A stretch of DNA of 64,000 nucleotides, taken from assembly GCA_041660965.1 (NCBI GenBank), contig JBAZVH010000002.1, positions 1-64,000 on the forward strand, written 5' to 3'. Below the pieces are notes generated by a model, which saw only the letters and a list, made by a program, of their open reading frames with translations, did not search any database and had not been told where the DNA came from. The position numbers and the translations under genes are program-made. Below are positions 1 through 10,971 of the stretch, piece after piece. The stretch's first letter is position 1. Each line of letters opens with the position of its first letter. The DNA comes from Candidatus Gracilibacteria bacterium. GTDB taxonomy: Bacteria > Patescibacteriota > Gracilibacteria > BD1-5 > JAGOOR01.

Positions 1-324
1 CAGAAGAATATTGACGCTGTCCTTGCTGGAACTATTGTGTGTGAGGTCACAAAGAAGCCCTTTAAAATAATTCAACAAGAACTTCTTTTCTACATAGAAA
101 ACAGCATTCCTATTCCTACTAAACATCCTGATCAGAGACATACAGAAAGAATGGATCTGAGAAATCCAAGGAAACTCTATGAAAGCGTTTGTTCTGAGTG
201 TAAAAAGGATATAATCACTACCTATGCACCGGAAAGACCTGCCGTTCGAGGCTCTGAAGAGCCCTCAGGCTCCTGAAGAGAGAAAGTTCTTTGCGAGGAG
301 TGTTATAGGTGATTAGTGTACTAA
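1..324 (+). CDS. Zinc-ribbon protein, C-terminal part (5' truncated)
   Basis: The frame is open from the left edge of the window to TAA at 322-324, about 107 codons, with UGA (274, 310) read as Gly. Two CxxC pairs (CSEC near residue 51 and CEEC near residue 98) form a likely zinc-ribbon or treble-clef site, so the protein probably binds Zn. The linker between the pairs contains a short palindromic stretch (about 247-275, GGCTCT/AGAGCC) that looks inserted in frame after 'YAPERP'. The family has no function I can name. The start lies outside the window. Confidence 0.6.
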
Positions 325-348
325 TCTGAGGTAGTATCTGGAAAAATT

Positions 349-636
349 TTAGATCTTTTTTCAAAACCATTTTGCTGCGTTTGGCCTACGATGAGGACAT
401 CCTGGCCAGCAACATGGCCTTTTTTTGCCATCTGCAATATCTGCACACAAGCGCTCGATATGTTCTTGTCTGGTTTCTGCCCTTTTTACGATAGTTACCC
501 AGCAAATCCATTCATTGCGTGCAAGAGGGGTGAGCGCATTCCATTTTTCTCTTACTTCCGGATGCGCTAAAAGTACCTCTTTGAGATCATCAGGTACTTC
601 ATGGATGACGCCTGTTGCGATAAATTCTTGTTTCAT
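349..636 (-). CDS. YdeI/OmdA-family protein (95 aa)
   Basis: The sequence resembles the 'bacteriocin-protection, YdeI or OmpD-associated' (OmdA) family: a helical region with 'FxALTPLARNEWICWV', then a basic Cys/Pro-rich tail 'KKRPCCWPGC'. The family's biochemical role is poorly known. The ATG at 636 is chosen because the sequence further upstream is the 3' end of the neighbouring transporter gene. The stop is TAA at 349-351, just past one UGA read as Gly in 'KWFGKKDL'. It sits 20 bp downstream of the VIT-family gene on the same strand, probably co-transcribed. Confidence 0.65.
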
Positions 637-656
637 AGTGATTTTTCCAAAAAATA

Positions 657-1373
657 TTACACGACATTCACTCCAAAGAGGTATCCAACAAAGTTTGTAA
701 GGAACATGGCAGCTGCACCCCAGAAGACCACACGGAGAACTGCTTTTGTAGCGCTTGCTCCTCCTGTCTTTGCGGAAACAGTTCCTAAAATAATCAATGA
801 AACAATAGCGGCTCAATAGAGTGTATACACCATAAATTGTATTGGTGCGAAGAGAGTTATCATAAATGGGAGGATACCGCCACTGACGAATGCTATTCCA
901 GATGACCATGCTGCCTGCCCAGGTCGTGCTTGACTGGACTCGGTGATGCCGAGCTCATCTCTCACATGTGCTGCGAGTACATCGTGATCCGTCAGTTCAT
1001 GTGCTACCTTTGTCGCCGTTTCTTGTGATATTCATCTTCTGGTGTAGATCTCGACCAAGCGTCGAAATTCTAACTCGGGCGCCTCTTCGAGCTCCTGTTT
1101 TTCTCGGAGAATATCTGCATGTTCGATATCGGTTTGAGAGCTCACAGACACATATTCTCCCGCTGCCATAGAGATGGCTCCAGCGACGAGTCCTGCCAGT
1201 GTCGCGAGTATCACAGGCGTATTACTCGTGCTCGCAGCAGCGACACCGATAGCGAGACTGGATATCGAAATAACCCCATCATTTGCTCCGAGCACAGCAG
1301 CTCTGAGCCAATTACTTTTGTGAATATAGTGTTCTTGGAGATGTTCTTCCAGTGTTTGTTCGCGAGTATGCAT
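657..1373 (-). CDS. VIT1/CCC1-family membrane transporter (238 aa)
   Basis: The N-terminal half has the family signature 'LGANDGVISISSLAIGVAAAS', followed by 'AGAISMAAGEYVSVSSQ'. These are the first two membrane helices and the metal-binding region of the vacuolar iron transporter (VIT1/CCC1) family, which exports Fe2+ or Mn2+ across membranes. Then comes a soluble helical segment (about residues 85-140) and three C-terminal membrane helices. Two UGA codons (within 'TRRGISQ' and 'TLYGAAIV') are read as Gly, which restores full length. The bacterial substrate is inferred from the family only. Confidence 0.8.
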
Positions 1374-1449
1374 AGTTGTTACAGTATAGTGTGGGATGAG
1401 GGAAATTCAATTTTTTATATTAAAAAATTTTTGAAGAGTAATTAGGAAT

Positions 1450-2025
1450 TTATCTGACTACATCTTTAATAACTGTGTAATTTTTTATAATACCCCAATC
1501 ACAGAAATCATTCTTTTGTGTTCTCTCATACACTTGATCCAATTGTCCCAATAGTTGAGAAAAATACAAGTTTATCGTAAAACCGTGTCCACACACAATA
1601 ATATTTTTTCCTTCATATTGGGTATCAATTTCTTTGATTTTCCGAGAAAATCTCTCCAAAGCATGAGATGCGGATTCCCATTTTCCCTGTGGGGTTTGAT
1701 ACGGTGTATCTAAATTCATTAGGCATTCTTTAACGGCGTTTTCATACTCATCAAATTGCATGAAACCACCTGTATCTCTATCTAATTCACTGATTTCATC
1801 ATAACAAATGATCTCTTTATTGAGTTTATCAGCAAGCGGTTTTATTGTCTGATAGGATTTTGTTTCTCCAGAGGCAATTATGATATCGGTATCATAGAAT
1901 CTACTTTCATTGAGCAGATTCTGTGATTGCTCCTCTCACTTTGAGGATAGCACCCATTCACTTATTGGTTTTGTGTTGTCGACTTGAGTTTTGCCATGCC
2001 TGATAAAATAAAATGTATTATTCAT
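1450..2025 (-). CDS. Histidine phosphatase superfamily protein (191 aa)
   Basis: Residues 7-12 are 'FIRHGKT', the RHG motif carrying the phospho-accepting His of the phosphoglycerate mutase / histidine phosphatase fold. A second catalytic His is in 'IIVCGHGFTINLY' near residue 145. One UGA (in 'LSSKGEEQSQ') reads as Gly at the position where family members have G. The length matches single-domain phosphatases. The substrate cannot be read from the sequence. The start is the ATG at 2025, immediately before the conserved N-terminal beta strand. It lies alone between the VIT and HD-like genes, all on the minus strand. Confidence 0.75.
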
Positions 2026-2057
2026 ATGTTAAACACTAAAAAATAAATACCTATTTT

Positions 2058-2615
2058 CTATATCCATCCAAATAATTGTAAGATTGTAGTACAATTTTCT
2101 TCCGCTTCTTTGATACAATCATCGAAAGTAAGTAAAGCCCTTTTTTGATTCATTTTCTGGATCACTTTATCTACTGCTTCTTCAAAAGGAACTTGCCTTA
2201 TTCCTAACTCATGTAACAAAATCAGACTTCCTTCAACAGTCACGAACTTGAAACATTCTGCATTTTTTACAACTTCTGCAACTTTTGATTGAGTCGGAAC
2301 CTTATCATGATGTGCTTCGATAGCATTGAGAATTATTGCTTGTTCATGTTCATCAACGCCCCATTCATCCAAATATTTTTTTACAAAATCAGAGCTTAAT
2401 TTCGGATGATTTTTTTGAATATCTCCTTTCCAAACCGTACTAAAAATAGTATGTGCAAGATATAATGACGATAAAACCAATCTCTCATCAGTATTGTATT
2501 TTTTTGAAAGCTCTTTTCCTTTTTTTATGGCCAGCTCTGTCAATAACCATGCAGGAGCTTTATTTTTTAGAGTTTGCTGACGCATCAGATCTTCAGATAA
2601 TTTGATAATGTCCAT
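2058..2615 (-). CDS. HD-domain-like protein, degenerate (185 aa)
   Basis: An all-helical protein with pieces of the HD phosphohydrolase pattern: 'YLAHTIFS' (His without the usual following Asp), 'AIEAHHDK' and 'NAECFKF' where active enzymes have DAD. The metal-binding set therefore looks incomplete and activity is doubtful. I prefer the ATG at 2615 ('MDIIKLSEDLM'). The frame stays open upstream to 2729, but that extension is Lys-rich and unlike a protein start. No UGA is needed in this gene. The function is unknown. Confidence 0.5.
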   Translation of the reverse strand: MDIIKLSEDLMRQQTLKNKAPAWLLTELAIKKGKELSKKYNTDERLVLSSLYLAHTIFSTVWKGDIQKNHPKLSSDFVKKYLDEWGVDEHEQAIILNAIEAHHDKVPTQSKVAEVVKNAECFKFVTVEGSLILLHELGIRQVPFEEAVDKVIQKMNQKRALLTFDDCIKEAEENCTTILQLFGWI

Positions 2616-2731
2616 ATTGTTGGAATAAAATCCTTTTAAATAAAAATATTTGAGTGTCTTAATCTTGTTTTTTTGAAACAGCAATACTATTCTCTTCTTT
2701 TTACACTGAATTGCAATCATTTTTCTCATCT

Positions 2732-2764
2732 TTGCTTTCTCCTACAAATCTCTACAATATCGCT
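2732..2764 (+). promoter_or_regulatory. Promoter of miaA, leaderless configuration
   Basis: TTGCTT (2732-2737), a 15-bp spacer and TACAAT (2753-2758) end 6 nt before the miaA ATG at 2765. Transcription starting about 7 nt after the -10 box would begin at the start codon itself. No Shine-Dalgarno sequence is present. Confidence 0.5.
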
Positions 2765-3733
2765 ATGTTTTCCGATATCTCCACATGGCTTAATATACTA
2801 TCCGATAAACCAAAATTGCTGGTTGTTTATTGACCGACAGCATGCGGTAAGACGGCTTTGACAGTAGAGCTTGCTCGGCAATATAATGGCGAGGTGATTT
2901 CTGCGGATTCTCGGCAGATTTATCGCCGGATGAATATCGGAACTGGGAAAATTACACCAGAGGAGATGCAGGGAATACCACATCATATGCTCGATATTCG
3001 AGATATCTCTGAATCATATTCTGTGGGGGAATATGTACCTGAAGCAAAACGCATAATTGCTGAGATTCATAGTCGTGGAAAACTTCCGATTCTCTCGTGA
3101 GGAACGGGACTTTTTATTGATGCTATTATTGGGAATTTTGACCTCTGACGTGCAGAGCCAGATTGGGAGCATCGTGCAGAACTGGAGAAGATTCGTGAGG
3201 CAGAGTGAGAACAAAAATTGTGGGATATGCTTGCCGAGATAGATCCTGACTATGCAGCAGAGTTAGACCCAAGAAATTATCGCTATGTGATGCGAGGATT
3301 GGAGGTATTTCGGACGACAGGGAAGTCAAAAAAATCTGATAATCGACTCGGAGAATGACAGTATGATACATTTTTTGTGACGCCTTTTGATGGTGATCGA
3401 GCGGGATTATATGAACGCATCAATGCCCGAGTGTTGGGGATGTTTGAACAAGGACTTGTCGAAGAAGTTACTCATTTAATACAAAGTACATTCGCCGCGG
3501 CGAACAAAGTACAAAGTGAAGGAAGTGTTTTCTCTCCTTCAGAAATACTGGAAAAATTGCCAGGACTCAATGCGATTGGCTATCGAGAAGTGATTGATTT
3601 TTTGGCGTGAGCGAAGACTCTGCCGGATGTAATAGAAGCGGTGCAGACAAATAGTCGACATTATGCAAAGCGACAACTGACCTGGTTTCGTCGGTATCAA
3701 ACAGAAAAAATTGATGGATTTTTTGGAGCGTAG
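2765..3733 (+). CDS. miaA: tRNA dimethylallyltransferase MiaA (322 aa)
   Basis: MiaA transfers a dimethylallyl group to N6 of A37 in tRNAs reading UNN codons. The P-loop is 'VVYGPTACGKT' (residues 21-31) with its first Gly encoded by UGA. 'ISADSRQIYR', 'GTGKIT', 'HHMLDI', 'LSGGTGLFIDAI' (first Gly UGA) and 'NAIGYREV' are family motifs. Five further UGA codons lie in frame. The segment at about 3481-3517 adds 'STFAAANKVQSEG' before 'LPGLNAIGY'; its DNA is a palindromic repeat found again, inverted, at 13279-13315. The stop codon is 1 bp from the stop of the convergent membrane-protein gene. Confidence 0.92.
3481..3517. repeat. 37-bp palindrome-centred repeat inside miaA (copy 1)
   Basis: ACAAAGTAC...GTACAAAGT flanks a TTCGCCGCGGCGAA palindrome. 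The reverse complement matches 13279-13315 at about 35 of 37 positions by my count. Both copies lie inside coding sequence and keep the frame open. Confidence 0.75.
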
Positions 3734-3734
3734 A

Positions 3735-4280
3735 TTACTTCTTTTTTTCAGGTATTATAAGGGGGTTTAATGGCTCCTCTTTTTTTGGAAGGGTTTTCTC
3801 GACAGCATCTTCGAGAGCTTCTTTTACCGTCGATTGAGCTTCCGTTTCGGTGAGAGGTTTTTCTGCTGTATTTTCTGCAGGTGTTATTTTTTCTATCTCG
3901 CCTGTTTTATTTGCTGTAATAGTTGCATCAGGCGTGATGACTTGTATAGCGGGTTCTACACCATGAGGATTGATAATGACTGTGTTCCTTGGCTCCTTTT
4001 TTCCTGTAATAATTTTATTAACTTTGGTAGTAATAGTGCTTGAGGTGGTATCTATTATGAGAGGTGCTCATTTTTTTTCTGCCTGTGATTGCATTCCAGA
4101 TATTTCTCGAGCATCCTTCTCATCTATATTTTTGCGAACAAGGAACCATATAGAAAGAGCAAGAACACAAGAAACTGCTTTTTCTATTCTTCTCTCCAAC
4201 TTATTGGCTGGTTGAATCCGTTTTGGTTTCTTTCGAGTTGTCGGAAATTCTTCATCAGAAAATTGACTTCTTCTAGACAT
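3735..4280 (-). CDS. Single-pass membrane protein, unknown (181 aa)
   Basis: A basic N-terminus ('RRSQF', 'RKKPKR') precedes one predicted membrane helix (about residues 34-50, 'AVSCVLALSIWFLV'). A long hydrophilic Thr/Glu/Lys-rich tail follows, with an 'IINPHGVEPAIQVITPDATIT' segment and no known domain. One UGA (4068-4070) reads as Gly. The start at 4280 is 3 bp from the ychF stop on the same strand, so the two are probably co-transcribed. It is convergent with miaA. Confidence 0.55.
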
Positions 4281-4283
4281 AAT

Positions 4284-5375
4284 TTATCCTCAAAATTTAA
4301 AAACTACTGTATCGCCCTCTTGCATCACATATTCCTTGCCTTCCATACGGACAAGTCCTTTATCGCGGGCACCAGCCCAGCCACCGTTATCGGCGATATC
4401 TTTCCAATTGGCAATTTCTGCCTTGATAAACTTTTTTTCAAAATCCGTATGGATTTTTCCTGCTGCTTGTGGTGCTTTCATACCCTTATTGATCGTCCAA
4501 GCACGTGCCTCGATTTCACCAGCGGTGAAATAGTATTGAAGCCCAAGCGTGTTAAAACACGTTTTAATGAGTTCATCAACAGGATTTTTTGTGAGTCACA
4601 TATCTGCAAGAAATGCTTTACGATCTTCTTCGCCAAACTCCATCATCTCCATCTCGATTTTTGCGCAAATAGTCACTACCGGAATTTTTGTATCAGTCAT
4701 TCCTATCTTTGCACGGAGAGTGGCTTCGTCCATTTTGAGATCAGATTCGTTGACATTCGCCGCATAGACAAATGGCTTCATCGTGAGAAGATGGAGGTCT
4801 CGTGCGAGAAGTTTTTCTTCGTCTGTCAGTTCGACTTGGATGGCGAGTTTTCCTTGATTTAGTCCTTCAAAAATTTTGGTATAAATTTCGAGAAGTTTCA
4901 TAGCGTCTTTGTCTCCTGATCGTGCTTTTTTCGCGACCTCACCATCTTTTCTCTTTGTCAGCGTTTCGATATCTGCGATAATAAGTTCGGTATTGATGAT
5001 CTCGATATCTCTTTTCGGGTCAATACTTCCATCGACATGATGGACATCGCCATCTTCGAAAACACGTACGACCTGGAGGATAGCATCGACTTCACGAATA
5101 TGAGCAAGAAATTTATTTCCCAGACCCTCACCCTGACTTGCGCCTCGGACTATACCAGCGATGTCGACAAATTCGACCGTAGCTGGAACGACCTTCCCTG
5201 ACTTCATGGTGCTTGCGAGTGCTTGCAAACGGTCATCATAGACATTTACCATACCTGTGTTAGGTTCTATGGTGCAAAAGGGGAAATTGGCCGCCTCGGC
5301 AGCATAACTCTTTGTCAGGGCATTGAAGAGGGTAGATTTACCAACATTTGGGAGTCAGACGATTCAGAGGTTCAT
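4284..5375 (-). CDS. ychF: Redox-regulated ATPase YchF/OLA1 (363 aa)
   Basis: Obg-family P-loop protein that binds ATP or GTP and associates with the ribosome. The N-terminus 'MNLGIVGLPNVGKSTLFNAL' carries UGA at Gly4 and Gly7. Then come 'NFPFCTIEPNTG', the G3-like 'DIAGIVRGASQGEGLGNKFL', the YchF helical insert, and the C-terminal TGS domain ('TFFTAGEIEARAW'-type, 'GKIHTDFEKKFIKAE', 'VMQEGDTVVFKF'). The length equals the usual 363 aa. The start at 5375 is the only ATG before the P-loop. Confidence 0.95.
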
Positions 5376-5577
5376 AGAAATAAGACTAAGGCAAAGGAAC
5401 AGGCTAAGGAAGGAATATTTGAAAAAGCACAGAGCAGAAAGCAGAAAGCACAAAGACCGAAGGTTCGCTGTGGCGAAAGGTATTGTTGGTTAGGGTAACT
5501 TATGAAACAAATTAAACGTATCAAACCTATTAAACTTTTTGGTTGTATTCTATGTTTTTCTTCTCTTTTGCAACTAT

Positions 5578-5606
5578 TTGCTTTTTGGGAGAAAATGGGG
5601 TAAAAT
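5578..5606 (+). promoter_or_regulatory. Promoter, leaderless configuration
   Basis: TTGCTT (5578-5583), 17-bp spacer, TAAAAT (5601-5606), then only 6 nt to the ATG at 5613. No Shine-Dalgarno sequence. It lies in the 237-bp divergent region between ychF and the hydrolase cluster. Confidence 0.5.
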
Positions 5607-5612
5607 TTTTGT

Positions 5613-6971
5613 ATGTCTGAAACTCCAAAAGATTCGTCTCCTGTCGTTCCTGCGAAAAAAGATCTTCCAAAACAAGGAGAGTCAGTGTGAAATAATCATG
5701 AATCTCTCAAAAAATCTCCAGAAACAACCGAGAAACCAGAAGAAAAACTTGTATCAATTAATAAAAAAGTACAAGATACATACAATTCCTATGCTACCGA
5801 TAGAGCTCGACTCGCATCATGAAAAAAAGATTCATCCGAAAAGTGAGCGCATGATGATGAGGATGAAAAAAAGGCACAAGAGCAGCTGAGGATCAAAGAA
5901 GACGCATTTAAGACTATTGAAAAAACATATCAAGAGGCCATTGCTTCTGATGTTACTGCAAAAAAAGAAGAATCTACATCAGAAGAACAGAAAAAAATCG
6001 AATGAGCATTTCTCACAAAGAGTGTCACAGACCTTCATTATAGCACAGAACCACTTGATGAATCTCGAGTCCAATTTTTGGCAAAGACCTTTCCAGAAGC
6101 ATGGAAGGACGCTATTGTGAATCCAAATATTGATCTGAGATCCAATACAGAACTGGCTGTGGTCCGAGAGAGAATTCAGGGAAAATTGCGCACCACGGAA
6201 GAAGAGATACTCAAAAATTCTGCGTGACTCTCAAAAGAAGAGGTGACAAAAAAATTAGCGGAAAATTTCCAAAAAGTCACTGGAATATCTACCAATCAAG
6301 AGACGTTTAAAAAATATGTTTCCGAGCAAGTAGATTCACTGCCAGTCGATAGAGGATGAAGGGATACTTCATCAGAATCTTTTAGTCCTTCTGCGACACA
6401 GGGTTTTTCTGCAGGGTGATCAGCAGATGTGCCAAGTGCTGATAATGGTGCAGGGGATATACCACCTGTCGAAGCTTCGCAAATGACTATCGCGAGTTAT
6501 CAGTGGCAATGAAGCTGATTTAAGATGCGATGACCACTGAAGGACCTTCCAAAGGGTACCAAATGACCACCAAGTCTCTTGGCAAAACTCGCAAAACAAG
6601 GAACTAATCCAGGAGGAAGCACCGGAACGTGTTATAAGTCTGTCAAAAATCATCTTTGTGCTGCCGGATATGTGGAGTCGAGCTACAAAATGACCCAATG
6701 AAGCGCTCAAAATGCAGCCAGTGATCTCCAGAGTATCTGATTTTCAAATGTCTGACCAAATATCTGAAATGCACAGGTTGGCGATGTGTGTGTCTACTCC
6801 GGATGAGCTCACGGCCATATTGAGATCAAAACGGGTGATGGTTATGCGAGTGATTTTTTTGCAAGCCATCCTTCTGGAAGAAAACTTATCGGAGTCTGGA
6901 GACCACCAGTATCGGCACCAGTATCACCACAAGATATTGCATGAACAGATAAAAATTCTCAGATGTCCTAG
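5613..6971 (+). CDS. Large acidic/basic protein with C-terminal NlpC/CHAP-like cysteine hydrolase domain (452 aa)
   Basis: The first ~270 residues are low-complexity, Lys/Glu/Ser/Pro-rich and probably disordered or coiled-coil. The last ~130 residues look like a papain-fold wall hydrolase or amidase: 'GTCYKSVKNHLC' (candidate nucleophile Cys340), 'AQVGDVCVYSGGAHGHIEIK' (His402) and 'FFASHPSGRKLIGVWRPP'. About 18 UGA codons lie in frame, many inside the conserved domain, so Gly decoding is essential. There is no signal peptide. It is the first of three adjacent same-strand genes with this architecture. The peptidoglycan target is an inference from the fold. Confidence 0.6.
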
Positions 6972-7008
6972 ATTTGCAATCCAAGTAAAATTAGGGTAAG
7001 ATGAGAGC

Positions 7009-9885
7009 ATGGCCGATAGAGAACATTCAATACCTGATAACAAAGATACTCCCCCTAAAGCAATTCCCGTTTTGGAGCAGGCGAAGTGAGTCCAGAAATG
7101 ACTAGAAAAAAAAGATACAAAATCTCAAAAAACTGATATTGAAATTAAAAAAGAAACACCTGAAAAAGAATCAAAAAAATCAGATAGTACACCCGAGCAA
7201 TCAAAAAGAATGAAAGATCGGGAAGAGATGGATTTCAAGTATCAAAAACAAAAGGAATTATTGGAAGCAAAAAGAGACGCGAGTACTATGGGTGAAAATC
7301 TTGCCGGAGTATTTCCGTTCGTACGGTGAACATTGGAATCTAACAAGCCCCTTATAGACATATCAATACAAGACGCCGAAAAAAAGTTTTCTGATTCTTT
7401 TCGGTTGAGGCACAATGCTATAATAGCTGAAAAGATATGAGAAAAAAACTTGGCAGATATTTCTCCGGAGGCGCGAGACGATGCCTATAGAACGATGTTC
7501 ATAGGGAAGATTGACTCTCAGAATTTACCCGATAAAGCAAAAAAAATAGAGGAAGCTAAAAAATATCTCCTCGAAAAAGAAAAAGAATTTCAAAAACTTC
7601 CGCCAGCTGAACAAGAAAAAAAGATTCTTGAGAGAGTTGTCGAGCAGCAAACCGATGTGCTTGTGCGCGAAATAGAAGTATTTAAAAAACTCTCTCCAGA
7701 AGAGCAAAAAAAGCCAGAAAATCTCAAAAAATTACAAGATGTCGCCGGAGAGAAGACGAATCTGTTAGAAGTATTGCAAGACGAAAAAGTAAAGGAACAA
7801 ATCATAAAGAGCATCCAAGAAAAAGGTATGGTAGAGAGCGGTATTGATCCTCAGAGCGAAATAGGTAAGAAACTTATCGAACTTTATGGCAGAAATATTC
7901 ATGAATATTTTGATCCTTCCGGAGTTTCTATAGATAATGATATCACAAAAATTTCTGACGTTGTGCCATGAGCGTATATGGATATTTTGGTTATGCCATC
8001 ATTTGATATACAAAATAATCCAGCCCTCAATAAGAGTCTTCAGGAAGCTCGAGATGCTTTTAAAACACGTAATTTTGTACAAGAAGTACGTCGAGAGGAC
8101 TATCATTCCCCAGAAGCATATTATGATGCCATGAGTGCTGTGGCAAAAGAAAAAACAGGTTTATCACTCGATATTATACAAAAAAAAGCTCAAAATACAC
8201 GGGGGATAGATTTCGAGAATATGAACCCTTCTTTGAAGCGACTTCTGACTTTTTTGGCACCATTCGGTGCCTCCTTTTGTGGTCCTCCTCAAAAAGATTT
8301 TTGGCAGTTTATCATGGATCGAGATGGATTAGCAAGTCCAGGGAATGACATGCGTTTATCAGAGGCAAGCAGATGACTCAGTGATAGTAATCGTGATGTG
8401 AGTTATAAGAGTGATGTGATGTCAAACATTGACGGAGTTTCTGTTGATATAGGTCCTATACAGGGTTGGGAGTGAACTGATTATGGAACCAATTATCCAG
8501 GATCTCCTCAGTCAGGATTTACGATTTGATATGGGTATGATCTTCGATTCAATACTCCGACTGATGTTGAAAAAGATTGGGGGGGAAAAATCGATAAAAA
8601 ATATATAGATGTTTTGAAATCTTATTGTTGAAAAGCATTTAGTTTTGATGGAGCGAAAAAACTTCAAAATGAGCTCGAAGCAGTAGGTGGTTTCAAAAAT
8701 TTCCGTTCCGCTATTGATACTGCAAAATGACCAGTATTAAAAGAGATTACACTTCCAAAATTTATAGCACAAACAAAACATATCTATCCACAAATTGTTA
8801 ATCTACAAACCCCTGCACAGACGGCTCTTGTGAGCCTCGTATACAACCGTGGTCCAGCCCTTTCTGGCAGTGGACGTGGGGAAATGCAGGAGATTCAAGA
8901 TCTTCTCAAAACATTACCAAATTATTCTAGTAGGCCATGAGATTTTTATAAGAAGTTGGCACAATTATTTGAGAAAATGAACCAGACTAAGAGTAGTTGG
9001 CCTCGTGGGCTCAAAAGACGTCGAAATGAAGAAGCAGCTCTGATACGCACATGCAGTGCTATCAAGACAGATGGAGAAGTGAAAGATTTTATAGCTAAAC
9101 AGTGAACAGAACAATGAAAATGAGATATGCTTCTGAGACCATGAATTGATACCTCTCGTGCTCAATGAGAGTGAATTTGACTTGCTTGAGCAGAAGAATT
9201 ATCAAAAAAACAAGAGTCTTATTATAAAAAAGATGGCTCGGGGAACATTCTCAAATGAGATAATGGTGAAAAAATGCACAATATGGATTGTATGCAATTT
9301 GTGAATGAATTTATTCGTGGCAGTGCTGGTGATTGGCGAGTTGCTCGAGAATATCAGGCCCAAAAATATGGCAAAGAAGATCTCTGGAATGTTTCTATGC
9401 AAGCTATGGAATTCGTGGGTCTTGGTGGAGCAAAAATGCGTGATAAAAATTGAGTCCTTAAGCGATGAGATAAGAATGATCCAACCACAATAGACTACTA
9501 CATTGAGGAAAATATCATCGAGCGTGTCCGTGTTGCATGAGGATATGTGAAACATCCAAATAATGAAAATCTCCATTATTATAATTATTCTTATCAGCAT
9601 GCAGGAAAATGATGACCAGAAGCTATAGTAGATGATATTGTTGCAAGACTCAATAATGGAGAACAAGCTGTGATGTGAGCGACTGGTGAGGGGACAAATA
9701 AACAGGGTCATGCTTGGATGGTATTTAAAGAAAATGGGAAACTTCGCATGTTTCATAGTGGAAATCATGGTGGTAAATGACTAGAGGACTGGAAAGTAGG
9801 TGAAGTAAGTGATTTTGTCGCGTGGCTCAATCTGAGAAAAGTCGCCCATCCTAGCGAAGCCATTATTTTTGCGAAAAAAGGATAA
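7009..9885 (+). CDS. Giant cell-wall lytic protein: coiled-coil N-terminus, GH24-like lysozyme, C-terminal Cys/His hydrolase (958 aa)
   Basis: Residues 1-300 are charged and coiled-coil-like. At about 480-680 there is a phage/pesticin-type lysozyme (GH24-like) region: 'GWEGTDYG', 'GFTIGYGYDL', 'TALVSLVYNRG' and 'RRRNEEAALI', a pattern that cleaves the glycan strand. At about 755-950 'MDCMQFVNEF' (Cys761) and 'GHAWMVF' (His901) suggest an NlpC/P60-like or related cysteine hydrolase. No signal peptide is seen. More than 25 UGA codons are used. I took the ATG at 7009; the ATG at 7001 is in another frame. The gene follows the previous one by 37 bp. Confidence 0.65.
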
Positions 9886-9966
9886 GAGAAGTTATTTTTC
9901 TAAAATGTAAATACATCTCCTAGTATCAGATTTGCGTCTCGGATCAAAGAGAGGCACTATGTATCT

Positions 9967-10962
9967 ATGTGAAAATTTGACTCCCCTTCATTTCAGCCAC
10001 CGAAAAAACCAGCTCTTGTACAGTTTGGGCATAATCTATGGAATAATTTAACAGGGAAAAACGAGCGTTCCCAGACCGCGATAGATAACTCACTGATAAA
10101 GAAACGAGAAGTTATCAAAAAACAGTCTTTCAAAGAGCGCCGTAATATCATGAGTTCACAGTCCATAAATACCTATAGAGCGTGAGAAAGACTCTCTCCT
10201 CAGGAAACAGCACAGAAAATTCGAAATATATTTGGTGATGTATCGAGTGTGAGTATTCCGCGGAGTAATGGTGGTGCTGAGCTGGCTTTTAAAAAATCAG
10301 ATGGTCTTTATTATTTTTCTGGAAAGAATACACCTTGCTATCTTGGAAAAGGTGAGACAGTTTCAAAAAATACTGAAAAAAAGGAAGCTATCCCGGCTTC
10401 TGCAAAAAGAGTACAAGTGGAGACTCAATGAAAAATCAATAAGCTTTTGCCATGGAACTGGGGGAAAGGCGATATACGTGATACTCTTCTCAGCTCTCTC
10501 GGAGATGGGTATTATGCCAATCAAGATAAAAAAAATAATTGTTGACCAACAGCATGTGCGATTGCTGCGGCACGTTTGGTCAAAGGTTTGAATCCCTATA
10601 AACTCCGAGACATATTTACAAGAGCCGCTCCCTGAGCAATGTCATGGGATGCGCCAAGCCGTTTGCTTCAGCCCATGGGTCTGAATGTGCAGTCCCGATC
10701 CTCGCTGTCTCCTTCGGATATTGACTCACTTCTTAACCAGGGGAATGTCATATTGGCTTCGGCAACACCCAAGAGTGGCCTCACTACATGAGGTCATATC
10801 ATCGCACTTACCGGTGCACGAGGTGCAAATCAGTGGGAAAATTCAGACCCAAATATTCGAAATATACAAAAATGACTGGGAATAATATGACCACAAAATC
10901 TCATGAATTGATGAGCAAAACAATACTGGATAGTTTCTAGAGGGAGTAATGCTGTAGCTTAG
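9967..10962 (+). CDS. C39-like cysteine peptidase-fold protein (331 aa)
   Basis: The C-terminal half matches peptidase C39-like domains: 'NNCGPTACAIAAARLV' (Cys192; the Gly after it is UGA), 'RDIFTRAAPGAMSWDAPSRLLQPMG', 'VILASATPKSG' and 'GGHIIALTG' (His277). The N-terminal ~90 residues are basic and of unknown function; residues 90-130 ('NGGAELAFKKSDGLYYFSG') may be a small beta domain. The second codon is UGA (MGKFDSP). There is no signal peptide. It is the last of the three-gene hydrolase cluster and convergent with glmS, with 9 bp between stops. Confidence 0.6.
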
Positions 10963-10971
10963 ATTTTTTTA

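Noticed and set aside
4089..4862. 257-codon plus-strand frame
   Set aside because: Antisense shadow of ychF, whose identity is certain.
5613..10962. Prophage lysis region
   Set aside because: A lysozyme-like domain is present, but there are no holin, capsid, terminase or tail genes nearby and the proteins are large multidomain ones.
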